This document shows positions 48,729-59,984 of a stretch of 64,000 nucleotides of DNA, piece by piece. The notes beneath the pieces are model-generated. The model searched no databases. It was not told where the DNA came from and saw only the letters and a list, made by a program, of their open reading frames with translations. Each line of letters begins with the position of its first letter. The first letter of the stretch is position 1. The stretch covers positions 21,602,484 through 21,666,483 of the forward strand of contig OU342804.1 of NCBI GenBank assembly GCA_910591455.2. Direction: 5' to 3'. Source of the stretch: Pholis gunnellus. Lineage: Eukaryota > Chordata > Actinopteri > Perciformes > Pholidae. The translations under genes and the position numbers were made by a program.

Positions 48729-49182
48729 GGCCGTATAAAACACTGGTGGTGCCAGTCTTGCTTTATGGTTGTCAGACATAGAAAGAGAACAAGGCTGACA
48801 ACAAAGCAGTTGATGTGTTCCATAATAAGTGTCCACAAAGAATCCTCCAAATTCAATGGCAAGACCATATCAGCACTGAAGAGTAACTGGAAAAATCCAA
48901 AATCAAGTCGCTGAGTGAGGAAGTGAAGTAAATGGAAGATGATTGGACACATACTAATACATGACCAAAAACAACAACGGCAACCAAGCAATGACCTGGG
49001 AATCAGAAGAAAAAGGAAGAAGAGGACGACCAAAGACTACCTGGAGGCGCACATTTGAGAAAGAAAGAGAAAAGGCGGGCTGGAAATCATGTAATGAGGT
49101 GTGGACCACAGCAGCTGACCATGAAAGATTGAAACCCTCTGTGAAGTCCTTATGCTCCAAAGGGCACGAAGAAGATAGGTAA
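48729..49182 (+). pseudogene. LINE reverse-transcriptase C-terminal remnant
   Basis: The plus strand encodes, in two frames, the tail of a non-LTR retrotransposon polyprotein. The first part reads LVVPVLLYGCQT then a stop, followed by AVDVFHNKCPQRILQIQW, a stop and SLSEEVK. A one-base shift then gives KWKMIGHIL. The last 73 codons (48961-49182) are open, with the basic motif GRRGRPKTTWRRTFEKERE and an AADHE segment before the final EEDR and stop. The layout (LLYG, VFxxKCxxRIL, IGH, RGRPxxTW) is characteristic of the thumb and C-terminal region of LINE reverse transcriptases. The catalytic domain is absent upstream, which fits a 5'-truncated insertion. Stops and a frameshift mean it is dead. 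The clade cannot be fixed from this part. Confidence 0.85.
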
Positions 49183-49561
49183 GAGTTATTAGGTGTCGCT
49201 ATTATTGTGTCCACCCCCTGCGCTGTACATAAAACCCAAATCCCTGCCCACAATATACTGCTGTGTTTCAGTTACCTACAGTATTAAGGCATGGCTTTAA
49301 ACACACAAGAAGCAGTTAAGTGCATAATCATCTGATGTAACAAGGTCAAAACCCCAAAATTAAACATTTTATTAATCTCTGTGCGACGGCTCTTTTTCCA
49401 CTCACCGTTTAGCCTTGTACACATAAATAGCTCAAAGAACCAAGACTAACTAACAAATAAGCGCTGAAGAAGTTCCATTGATGAAAATACAAAGGAATCG
49501 AGGAAGGCTGCCTCTGGTATGATCACAAACAGAAAGCAATTTTTCTTCAGGTCATGGGCAG
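49183..49561. other. Non-coding DNA right of the LINE
   Basis: May include LINE 3' untranslated sequence at its left. No poly-A or recognisable 3' repeat was seen. Confidence 0.3.
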
Positions 49562-49740
49562 TCAAGGGGGTGGCTCAGTGGTTTAGCACAGCAAAACGGT
49601 CCTGGTTTTGAACATGGATATCTAAGAGAACTGGATACCTTATTCAAAAATGTCACCCCATTCATTCCAATGAGAACTGTCTACCAATCGCTGTGTCTTT
49701 TGGATAAACATAATGCTGACCAAAATTACGTTTATTATCA
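49562..49740 (+). mobile_element. Fragment with a tRNA-like SINE head
   Basis: 'ggggtggctcagtggtttag' (from 49566) is an A box-like segment, and 'ggttttgaaca' (49604-49614) a decayed B box at tRNA spacing. After it come 'gagaactggatacc' and 'cccattcattccaatgagaa', phrases I associate with a dispersed teleost repeat. It is unlike the SINE at 3217-3502 in its body, so it belongs to another family. Confidence 0.6.
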
Positions 49741-50225
49741 ACATAATTAGACAACTTCTTAATGAATATGGTCACAAAATGTTCATATTTCACAAAACAT
49801 TCCCTGACAAAATATTTTATTTGTTCACCCTACAATATTCAATCTGGCAGACCAAATACTTAGCTAAAATACTTAGTGACCAAATATAAAACTTCACATG
49901 ACGTAAAATGTTGCTCTGTGACTGCTGGGTGTGTAAATTAGTAACTGTTTGCTAACAAATTCGCCATATGAACTTAAAAGATGATGATATGTGTTGTCTC
50001 CACGATTTGCCAATTGGCCAAAAAACAACAACAACCAGTTACCAGTTGTGCCAGCATAAACAGGAATTGTAATAAATAATACACCAATTTAGCTCTTAAT
50101 AAAAGATTATAATAAAAAAATTGTAAACCTGATAGCTCCAATTGCAATAAAAACAAACGGTAATTTTGCAGTATTTGTGATTCTCATAAAAAAAAGACAT
50201 GTATAGTCTCACAGCTGCTTTCTTT
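49740..50225. other. AT-rich non-coding DNA
   Basis: Contains A-rich and AACAAC stretches (50021-50035). No gene. Confidence 0.33.
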
Positions 50226-50555
50226 GGAAAACGCCTTTTTGGGCCCGAGGACATTACGTGACCTGCAATTCATATGGTAGCCACTATGCTAAAAAGAGCC
50301 CCAGCGGTGCTCCTAGGTTCCTGGCTTCGTACCAGCCGACTGGCGGGGCTTTTTTTTCTGGAGTTGTACTTCCTGCATTAGTGTGGGTTTCCTACTGGTT
50401 ATCCACTGGCTCCAGGTTTGTTAGTTGCATTGCAAACTCTACAATGCCAATGTGGTTGTCTGCCTATGTTAGCCTGCTAACCCTGCTCACTCTACTGCTT
50501 GCACTTGCTCCTGTGACCCTGAACGAGATAAGTGGTTTACAGAATGGATGATGAA
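50225..50555. repeat. Probable interspersed repeat with LINE-like 3' tail
   Basis: The block 50240-50375 has repeat-like phrases ('agccccagcggtgctcctag', 'ccagccgactggcgg'). The right end, 'gtgaccctgaacgagataag' then 'tggtttacagaatggatgatg', resembles the 'gaccctgaacaggataagcg ... aatggatgg' tail that ends many teleost L2-type LINEs and their SINE partners. The 97-codon plus frame (50258-50551) is therefore not a gene. Confidence 0.55.
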
Positions 50556-51480
50556 GTGTTTTAGACAAAGTGTCATGTTTTCCACCAAATTGTATACCGT
50601 TTGTTAAATTTTCTGACATCATCTTCCAAACATCTGTTTTTCTTGTGTCACTCAAATTGATTCATGAGAGGTTTTTGAACTATATTCTTATGAGAATGTA
50701 TACTATTTCAAATAGTTTCTTATTAAAAGATTCCATATTGGAATGATGACACCATCATCTACATTAAATGCTCAAGCTAGCTACAATTCTTTCTTTTGAT
50801 CTATTCTCCTAGGCATTGGAAATAGACCCATCGCTATTGAGGAAAAAAAAGGAAATTGCAACACATTTCAATATAAGTAATTGGTCCTCATGCAGACAAA
50901 ACAGCCACACAGTTGCTATCACTATGTATACAAATGTGAATGTAATTACCTTGCCTGTGAAGCGCCTCTCCCTCTCTCTCTCTACTCCATCATACTCTCG
51001 TATGATTATGTTTTTCTGCCTGTGTTATCTGTGAGAGAAGTGTGCTGCTGTGCTGATTAACAAATAACTCTGTGATGAGCCCCCCAATGTCCGGTTAGGT
51101 GCAAACATGCACCATATTTGGACAGAGAGCTGTGGCCTTCTGGGAATAGAAAAACTGCTAAACAAGTCAAATATTTTACAGCTAGCGGGCCTGCTTTTGC
51201 TATGATTTTATTGTTCGATTTTTTATGCCATGCTTCCATCGTAATATCTTTTAATACTGAACTTCCACCCTCGCATCATTTCAACATTCGGATCAACCAC
51301 CACTGGTGGAGGTGTAGCAGGCTATCCGGAACTGCACAGTATGACTCGCGTAACGTAATTAGTCCATCTCTCTAGGAGGGCTTTGCTAGTTTTACCTATA
51401 TGCCAAAGTAAAGTGCAGTCACTTTGATGATAAAAGGGATAAAAAGGAAGCGATAAGGTGGAATGTTGAGCAGAGCGAGG
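50556..51480. other. Non-coding DNA, no supported gene
   Basis: A (CT)n run lies at about 50967-50983. Frames at 51057-51375 overlap on both strands. No repeat family was recognised. Confidence 0.33.
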
Positions 51481-51900
51481 CTGGTGTGAGCCAGCCAGCG
51501 GAGGTCTAATTGGATGAAGGAACCCTGTTGCATGAGACGTTCTTCCCTGAGAGTGCAAAGACATTATGAAAACCTCCCACGCTGCTTTCAGTTGATTCAA
51601 TTAATTAATTTTTTCTGTTAAAGTGATGGAAATATTGCCTCTTTTCCAATAAAAGCCTGACAGCTTTAGCACTGCGACATTGCTTGAAGTCCTCAGCTCT
51701 AAGGAAATTAATTGTGAATGCATTTTGCTCCCGTCACCAGCCCTGCCCTCAACATGATCCCAAAAGGATGACCAGAAATCACCCTGTCTACATGGCGGCC
51801 CTGCCCAGGCTCAGCCTGTGGTCGAGTGATCTCATTCAGTTTTATAATTCCCTTCTTCCATGTTTGGTGCTGTGACTTTTGTTTTGACCAGGCTGAGAGT
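51480..51900. promoter_or_regulatory. Candidate conserved non-coding block
   Basis: Repeat-free: 'cggaggtctaattggatgaa', 'gttgattcaattaattaatt', 'ccaataaaagcctgacagc', 'ggaaattaattgtgaatgca'. It is dense in homeodomain-type cores and lacks a credible frame. One of the stronger enhancer-like blocks by texture. Confidence 0.4.
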
Positions 51901-52265
51901 GAGCCTTAACTGATCGCCATGCCTCAACGCAGCTGAGGAAAAACATTGGTTCAAACAATAGGCAGAAGATCACAGAGGTGGGAGAGTGAATAATGTGTCA
52001 GGTGCCCCGAATGAATTAAAGTGCAGAGCAGGGCTATGGAAATACCTCTGTGTGAGGCCCTAATCAGTTGCAAACGAGGGAGGGAGAGAGGGGGAAAAAA
52101 AGCTTTCATTCCTGTAACTAATCATTTGCGGTTTCCCAATGCAGTCAGCCAACGCCAAAGGCAGAGACTAATAAACTGGGAGGCTGTGTAGATTTATAAA
52201 TGATTAATTAAAGGGCCTCCCATGGGAACTACAGCAGCTATAAGCAAAAATATTAATTAGTTGAG
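51900..52265. promoter_or_regulatory. Candidate conserved non-coding block
   Basis: 'gaggccctaatcagttgcaa', 'cctgtaactaatcatttgcg', 'gatttataaatgattaatta' and 'aaatattaattagttgag' continue the pattern of the preceding block. Together they make about 800 bp of ATTA-rich, repeat-free DNA. Confidence 0.38.
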
Positions 52266-52850
52266 ATGAGACTTAAACTAACAAGAAAACATTCCAGCCA
52301 TGTTGGAAAGCACATGGTGGGGGCAGCTTCTTTGACTCTGGGCTGACAAAGAGGGCCCTCACTGCTGCACCACTGTAGGGTGAGGGAGGGGGCTGTGTTG
52401 AATTTGGCTGGAGGATAATGAAGAGTTACATAGAGTGTCAGACAGAGAGACACACAGGTCCTTAGTATTGAGTTGTAAGGAGAGATGACTGAGTGACTGA
52501 GAGGGTTAGGATTGGGTCTGAAATGAGTTCTCGACTGCCTCAAGTACCTCTGCACCCCCCCTCACACAGCTACATTATCATCTCTGGTTGCCTCTCTTCA
52601 TGCCTGCCCTTCAGGGAGGTCTCAGAAGCCTCTCTCCTCCGCTTTTTTTCATGAATGTCAAGATGCTGAGTTTAAAGTCCTGCAGATTAAATGGGAAGTG
52701 TTTATTCTACTATTCTAGTCTAATGAAAGAACTAGGTAATTTCATGCAGAGGATTTCAATGTCACAAAGCTTTCCAACTTACAGAGAAGTCTTCTTATTT
52801 CCTGCTCTCCACATGGAAGGTGGCAACTGATTTCACAATTTTTGATTACT
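52265..52850. other. Non-coding DNA, no supported gene
   Basis: A 100-codon minus frame (52253-52555) has no domain. No recognised repeat. Confidence 0.33.
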
Positions 52851-52875
52851 GTAGCATCATCCAGGATGATGCTAC
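52851..52875. repeat. 25-bp palindrome with 12-bp arms
   Basis: GTAGCATCATCC and GGATGATGCTAC flank a single A. The pairing is perfect. Such a sequence can extrude a cruciform or encode a tight hairpin; no function is evident. Confidence 0.95.
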
Positions 52876-53121
52876 CTGGGTGGACATGACCCATCCAAAA
52901 GTGTCTGTGTAGGTGTGATACAGTATGTGAGCACAGTGAGCACCAAGGGTTCACGGTGCTAAAACTATTCATGGCCACTGTCAAATCTGACGGCTGATCT
53001 GATCCAGCTTCTCTGTCATCTATCGAGTCATGGACAATCTGTGCTGACAAATAGATACAAACCTCTTTGCTTCTTGGTAATACCCACATCAAGGGGCCAA
53101 GATTAATCTTGAAAAAGACAA

Positions 53122-53140
53122 AACCCTAACCCTAACCCTG
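53122..53140 (+). repeat. Short interstitial telomere-like run
   Basis: Three consecutive CCCTAA-type units (AACCCTAACCCTAACCCTG). Only about 19 bp, so it is compatible with chance or a repair scar and not a telomere. Confidence 0.8.
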
Positions 53141-53144
53141 ACAA

Positions 53145-54175
53145 ATTAGCAGGAGGAAAAAAAACAGCACATATTTGTTTCAGGAATTCTACAAACCCAA
53201 CATCAGTTTCTATCAGAAATGCAATATCTTACCATTTGAAATCATACTGTATATCAAGTCTCTGCCATATGCCCCCTCCAATATGCACTCTGAAGAATAG
53301 TGTGGATTGCATCTGCATACTTACACATACTGTATACCACAAGACAAACCAAAGAAAAAATGCAAAGTAATAACAAGACAATAAAAAGGAAGCCAAAACT
53401 GCACTGGGCCAGCATGAAACACAATTACATAAATATGAATTCATTTGTAAAGGTTGTGTGTCCTTTTCAAAGGTCTTTGTGATGAGAGCGAAAACCACTG
53501 GAAGCACAAACCGCCTGTGCCAACTCAAATATTATCACAGTTAGTAGAAATTGGATCAGACCTGTGTGACAAATAAGCTAAGCAACACTTTGAGACTTGA
53601 AAAAAGCTGAACCTTAAAGAGAATCCTATGCATCTGCATGAAATTCACAATCACCTGACTATACTGTGGATGTCTCAAACCTAATCCATCCACAGAAAGA
53701 AAGCCACAGAGGAATCAGCTATAAAGTGACTACATCAAAAATCCCCATGTGTCATTCATGAGTTTTGCGTGAAGGTTAAAAAGAACTGGCCTTAACTATT
53801 TTCCTGTTTTCAGCCCAGAATCTGATGAAAAGAGTCTGAGATTGAAAATTAGGGCAAAGTAGACACTTGAAGAGAGAGGCAGACATTCCTTTAAGTCATC
53901 ATAATTGACTCACTGGAGGGCCAGGCTCTGGTGGCGGTGAGGTGCTTCAGAAGTCAATTTTCCCAGAATCTAGTGTCATGGGTGAATACATGTTTTTAGA
54001 TTTCATAAATAAATATTTCATTCAACTGTCAATGGCATGTATGTGGTGGAAAAGAGCCCTTTCATGTCACTCTGGTTTCTGGATGGGTACGGGGGAAAAT
54101 TGAGGCTACTAAAGGCTACCGGCAGGAGTGAGCCAGAAAAGACTCACATTTGAATGATGGGCAAAGACTTCAACT
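53145..54175. other. Non-coding DNA, no supported gene
   Basis: Overlapping frames on both strands at 53229-53528. No repeat family was recognised. Confidence 0.33.
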
Positions 54176-54176
54176 G

Positions 54177-54201
54177 TTTTTTTTTTCTCTCTCTCTCTCT
54201 C
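54177..54201 (+). repeat. T10 followed by (CT)n
   Basis: Ten T (54177-54186), then alternating CT to 54201. A GA-rich run follows at 54214-54222. Confidence 0.9.
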
Positions 54202-54727
54202 GTGATATGATCAGGAGAGAGAGAAGCTAAGGGTGTCCAGCAGAATTGGAGTGACGTTTGACAACAATTAGTGGTGCTGCTTTGAGCTGTGATAGGCAGG
54301 CCCATATACAACACAAAGAAAACTCCAACCGCCAACTTCACTGCGGATCAGACCACCACACAAATCAGGCCCATCACATCTCCAGACAAGACTGATACTG
54401 TACAGCAATACCAATTATAAGAGTCAAGAAAACGCATGTTTACGTCCAATAGGAAACATAAACATGTCCAGCTAAAACTACATCCTGCTGTAAGCAACAA
54501 GTCCTCCAAACTCAATGACAAAATAGGGCAGGACACAGCACTGTTTGACAATGCCTTCTGAAACCATTACAAATCACTTTCACTGATCTGACACCAGTGT
54601 GGTCTGAGTTTGGTATGGTTTAGGCACAAAAACCCAGACCTGCTCGATTCACAGCCTTTGTGGCTCTATAACATTACCACGCTCATTGCTCCTGACACAC
54701 AGCCATAATTGACATTGAAGCCAGACA

Positions 54728-54967
54728 TAGGGCTGTCGCAATAACCGCAAAATTGCAATTCCACACTGTTGCACTGGGATAGCAAAGGGTCCTATTTGTC
54801 ATTTAAAAAGCGACAATGCTTGCCTAACATTTAAGCTATTGAAAAATAACTAAAATCAGGATAAAGGAAGTGATTTGCAAAATAAAAAATGGCGATAATA
54901 CCACATATCACGATGTTGAGCCAACCATTATCCCCGCAGAGCAAAATCCTTCACCACGCCAGCCCTA
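54728..54967. mobile_element. Short inverted-end repeat, TAGGGCTG ends
   Basis: The left end is TAGGGCTGTCG (54728-54738). The right end is CGCCAGCCCTA (54957-54967), whose reverse complement TAGGGCTGGCG matches it at 10 of 11 positions. Between them are 'aaccgcaaaattgcaattcc', 'gcctaacatttaagctatt', 'gaaaaataactaaaat' and 'caaccattatccccgcagag', phrases I remember from a teleost repeat of this kind. At about 240 bp and without coding it fits a MITE. The superfamily is not established. Confidence 0.65.
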
Positions 54968-55470
54968 CTTTGACAGTTATATGGATACATATGTTGTTTT
55001 TAGGCATTTTCACAAACTCCTCCAAAGTGGAACGACAGCGTCACTCCTGGCAGACCGCTGTTTCCTGTTTTAAATCAACAGTCAACGTTGTTTTTGAAGA
55101 ATGGCCAAAATGTTTCACTAAACCCATATAAACCTTAACCTTGCGTTGTCACATATCATAAAAAATATTTATTTTTAACAGTGATTTGAAACAGTTTTGC
55201 CGATAGGGGCATCAGATCAGTAATCACTTCGAAATGTATTTTTAAATTAACATTTTTGTCGCATTTCTCTTGCGAAAACAGTTTTGATGAAGACATATTG
55301 TATTTTCCTGTGAACCATCGGGTGTCTTAGCTGTTCAAACTGCTAATGTCGATGCTTTGTTTCTGATGTCCTATTAAAAATACAGTAAATAAAGAGCTAC
55401 TGTATAGAATATTTAACAATAGCATTTCAAACCACGATATAACCATCAATATGCTGCTAGTAGCCTCCAC
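54968..55470. other. Non-coding DNA, AT-rich
   Basis: No gene. The short frames at 54870-55131 begin inside the preceding repeat. Confidence 0.33.
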
Positions 55471-56105
55471 TCATCAGTGTAGACTGTCCACAACATTTTG
55501 GGACATGGCTGCAGGGATTTACTCCCATTCAGCCACAAGGGGCATTAGTGAGATCAGCCACTGATGTTGAGCGATAAAACCTAGCTCACAACCAGCATTA
55601 CAGTGAATGGATACAAAGGTATGTTTGAGTGTCTAGTCATTTACATGTACCATCCCTAATCGGGTAAATCAGACACATTAATCAACAACAAAACAAACAT
55701 TCACATATGTGTAGCAACCAGCATCTAACATTAACAACAATATATTGTCATACAAATACATCTATGAACAGCCTATAGTCCCAGGAGATATCCAACAATG
55801 GAAATTAAATGAATTAATGCACATAGCGCATAAAGAAACCTAATATACAAACAAAATCTACAAATCATGTTAGCTTACAACAAGTTAATGGATGTCAGGG
55901 GTCTGAGGTCAGGGGTCAATCAACTTCTTCCATATTAAACTCAGGAAACCATTTCTTAATGGACATTTCTGACATTGGCATTGAAACAGTTGTAACAAAG
56001 ATGGACAAAGCACACTTTTGTCTCAAAATATAATTGTATGCTGTAACATTAAAGGTCCATACGAAAAGCACACTAACATACTTTTGGCCACATAGCGTAC
56101 ACTGA
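55471..56105 (-). pseudogene. Decayed Tc1/mariner-type transposon, interrupted
   Basis: Read on the minus strand. The right edge (about 56077-56105) has 'acatacttttggccacatag' followed by CGTACACTG, the ctatgTGGCCAAAAGTATG-type inverted terminus of fish Tc1-like elements. From about 56080 down to 55890 the minus strand matches the C-terminal half of a Tc1 transposase gene up to the region of the PDLNPIE motif ('gaggtcaggggtcaatcaa' on plus). From about 55613 to 55471 it resumes with the final part, including a readable ADLTNA segment and, after a frameshift, LVAEWE then a stop. About 275 bp of unrelated AT-rich sequence (55614-55889) sits between the two parts. The left terminus was not found. 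Stops and a frameshift make it inactive. Family recognition is from memory. Confidence 0.75.
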
Positions 56106-56540
56106 TAAGCAAAACTAACTAGCAGTTACAGTTTTCATCATAATGCCGCACAGTATCAGATGATAATTCAATCCAAATTGTCATTGTCAGCAGCACGTAC
56201 AAGCCTGTTTTTACTTCTATTATTTGTACAAGTTCAAAGGGTTGCTGCCAACCTACTGTATTCAAAGCTCACACATTGATTTTTTTATGTTTAATATAAA
56301 TGTTTGTGTCTGGAGTAAATTGCAGCGGAAAGCAATGACTTCTGGGCCTAAAAACAAATTTAGGCAATAATTGAATTGTAGCATACAATCGTCCATGCAA
56401 ATAACCACGAGTCATTACGTGAACACATTCTCTCCCCTTTCACTTAGAAACCAAACCTCACACACACACAAATCCAGTGTGCATGCATGAACGCACGCAG
56501 GCATATACACACAAACGCAAGCACACATACACAAGGTGGG
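56106..56540. other. Non-coding DNA, CA-rich at right
   Basis: Short imperfect CA runs at 56457-56532. No gene. Confidence 0.33.
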
Positions 56541-57180
56541 AGAGACCTTTGAGGGTTTCACAATAGCACATTTATCCGCAAAATTAAAAATGGTGATTGA
56601 TCCGTGGAATATTAACGGTCAACAAAGTTTTTCATTAAGTTGTGAAGGGGAGCGAGGGGAGGCATTCTGGAAGAAGAAAGAGAGCAGAAAGGAAAAAGAG
56701 CGAAAGCTTTATTCAATGCTGATCCTGTACTGTAAAAAGGCCCGAAGAGAAATGTAAATACTAGACTCCAATAACACGACAGCACACTAATCATATTTAC
56801 AAACTATATTAAATCTGCCCATTGTGTTTGCCTTGCTGAGGATTGGCTACCATGTAATTGTCATTGTAAGCAGTGTTGGCTTATGGGAAAATTTAACTGC
56901 AGTGATGTAAGGTGACTGGTAGGATTATTATTACTTTATTATGACCCAGTATATGTTTATTAAAACAATTTGTCATGCAGAACAGGAGTGGGGAATGGAA
57001 ACATTAAATCCTGCTCCACTCTGGCCGCAGAAATGAGTTACAATAAAATTAATGGTGGAGAGAACTGGGCTGACACCGGAGTGGTACGTAATAACCTGCT
57101 GCTTCGTTTCATTTGCCGATCATTTCCTGTTGGGCCCTCACCATTAAACATACAAGCTGGGGATTATTGAAATAGCCCTA
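56540..57180. promoter_or_regulatory. Candidate conserved non-coding cluster
   Basis: Repeat-free, with 'gatccgtggaatattaacgg', 'cgaaagctttattcaatgct', 'ctaccatgtaattgtcattg' and 'caataaaattaatggtggag'. Frames here (56536-56757, 56970-57170) have no domain. Texture only. Confidence 0.33.
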
Positions 57181-59980
57181 CGACAGCCATTGTAGTGCAG
57201 GACGTGTGTGTAAAACTCTGTGTGTTTGTCTATCAGTGTGGCTCTGTGGGTGTTTGTGTGTGTGTTTTGGCTGGAAATGCTGCTTTTATGTGGCCGGGCA
57301 TTTGATCTTAAAAACACCGGCGTCATGGCAATATGCCACGGAGTGTTTGCACTTCTGGTTGTGCTGTTATGAGAGGAGAGCTATTAGGACAGAGAGGCAG
57401 TAAGGCTGGGATCTAAAGTCTTAGAAGGAGGCGTCATTCCACTGAGTGCCTGGGAGGGGCAAGATTAGTCTGTCAGTCCTGTCTAAAATGACTTTGAGGC
57501 TATAGCTACAGGGATGCAGCAGAAGTTTAGCCAAGAAGTAACGCATTTATACTGAACAATGCCCTTCATTCCCCTTGCCGTTTGGTGTTGAGGACAGCCA
57601 TGTTAAGGTGTGGACGGATATAGGACTTGGAGAGCATGTTTTTCTCCTGTATCTTGTAACGTGCAGCCGCAGCACACTTAAAACAAAGTAAAATATGCTG
57701 CCTTGGTAAACTCATCGTAACTAGCACAAGACAAACACCGTGCTGATTTACATTTTAAATGCTGTGCACATCATCCCATATCTCAACCTGAGCAAAACAA
57801 ATGCTGCCTGACTTCAGGAGAGGTGCCACACCCTCTCCAGTCATTTTCATTAAGAATTAATGTTAACCAGAAAAAGTCACTGGGACATGTGTCGAGAATT
57901 CATCTTCATTTACAGGAAAGGGCGACAGTGCTTGTACATTTGACTGAATCATGATTTGGGGGAATTGTCATTACTGGTGCTTACAAAGAAAACAACACAT
58001 ATAAGGAGGGTCTGATCATCTTATCTGTTCAACATTCTCTAGTTTCCCTTGTATTCCCTATGTAATCTGGTGTCAATCAAATTGAGAATAAAGTAAACTT
58101 TTTAAGGTAGGGGAAAAGCCGTTACACCATCATACACAAACAGGTTTAATGTTTTGCAGCTGTGAACAGCTCTTCCATTTTCTTGTGTTTTCCATTGTGT
58201 GAGATTATTGTCCATCAACAGCACATTTAATAATCACGTTTTTTTTAGTGTGTTTACTGACTGCTTTGAGTACACTTAATTGCATCAAGATAAACAGCTG
58301 GTGGCTCTAATTCTCCGGTGAGGTTTCATTAAACCATTGCAGAAGAGGAGAGTGCAATAAAATTATGTAATTAAAGAAGCGCTAGTCACACCCCAGACAA
58401 ACAAAAACAATGTGGAAAACATGATGGAAATATGGCATATATGTTTGTTTCATGTATTAATTTGTCTCGTCGTCGGTCCAAACAGATCAGATTTTTTTGG
58501 TCTGCTGCAATTTTTAGTTTCTTCAGTTCTTTATCTGCTCATTAAACATGATGTGAAAAAAAGCATGACCTAATTAGTAAATGTAAGTGTAAGTGCGTAA
58601 GTACGAGTACAGATTCTGCACAGTATAGCGACAGTTATGTTTGTAAAAGGTTAACCAAAGCCTCGGCCTGAGGCTCATTATCAGTAGTATTTTTGTCTTC
58701 TTAAATTTGCTAATGAGCACATAATGTGTCAATATTTTGAACTGAATGTTATTCTGTGGCGTTAAACAATCTCTCTTAGGTCTTTCAGTAATGTTGTCAT
58801 TGCAATGCAGTTTATTGTTAGAGTAGCAGGGACTTTTATATGTCTGTCCGCTCGTCCCCCTCGCTCTTGCTCTCTCTCTCTCTCTCGATATATGGAGAAA
58901 AGAATTGGTCACAGTAATAAGATAGGATCCATCCGATGCCATTCAAAATAGCCTGATCAAATATCTCGTCTGCAAATGTATTGTGTTGTGTTTTTGAATT
59001 TACTGAACACTAGTTATGCCAACAAAGCCTGTTTTCTAAGAAATGTTTCTTTACTACACAGCGACATAAATAAACCAAAGCTACCCTGTAATTCCGCAAT
59101 AATTAAAAAATAAGCCTGTGCTCGTCATTACATGACCCTGTGGTCTGTGATGGGCTCCAAGACCTCCAACAGCTCACACAGAGGAGTGAAACCTTTTGAG
59201 TTTGCAGTGTAAATCCCTTAATCATAAAGTATTTAAGAGAATAATGTAGGTAAGAGGACCCTCTAAGACACCATGTGTTTAGAGGACTTTAAGGTTGGAT
59301 TTACATGTTAAAGGCAGTTTTGGGCAGAGATGGCTACACTGTTTTCTATTGACATTGTTTTGCTTAATCAGAATGTCAAACTAAAATGGTGAGTTGCTAC
59401 TGGCTGAAATGTGCCCAGAGCAGCAGAGTGAGAGGTGATTCTCCACTAGCTGTAGTAACCCTTTAACATCTTGTCAGTCTTTTGAAGACAGTTGTAAGAA
59501 AAGAAGAGAATTATCCTTTAGAAAGGTGCAAGAACATCAATACTTGAAACATTATTTGTGATTGTCTCTGGATAATTACAATATGTAAGTATTTCTCTCA
59601 TGTAAACTTTATTATAAGGAGTTATCAAAAAAAATGTCCGCCTCACACAGTATAGCCAAAGTTTGACTGTCACACATAATTACCTTTCTTCAAAAATGTG
59701 CATTAGCAGTGCTGTAATGAAGGCAATCTTAAATCACATAATGACAGCTCTATTCTTATATGTACTCTGAATTGAGAAGAACTGATTCACGTGACTAAGT
59801 AGTAGCCTACATAATCTAAAAGCTGAAATTACGCTTTGTTACTTTGGCCGCGCCATTTTTGACAAAATTACTGTCAAAAAAAAGTGACGGTAATCAAATG
59901 GCCAATTAGCTTTTAAGTGAGGTCGCAGTGTTCATTCCTAGTTTCCAAACGTCTACTACAGCCCCCCCGTCATCAGTTTA
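57180..59980. other. Non-coding DNA, no supported gene
   Basis: TG-rich stretch at 57225-57266 and a (CT)n run at 58869-58886. The 122-codon minus frame (58574-58942) crosses the CT run (RERERARAR on minus) and has no domain. A small inverted repeat, TTTTGACA (59857-59864) and TGTCAAAA (59872-59879), lies near the right edge. Confidence 0.35.
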
Positions 59981-59984
59981 TTGC

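Noticed and set aside
53122..53140. Possible telomere or chromosome-fusion scar
   Set aside because: Only three CCCTAA units in otherwise ordinary sequence; too short to argue for a fusion.
58574..58942. 122-codon minus frame with an Arg-Glu/Arg-Ala repeat
   Set aside because: It crosses a (CT)n run and has no other feature.
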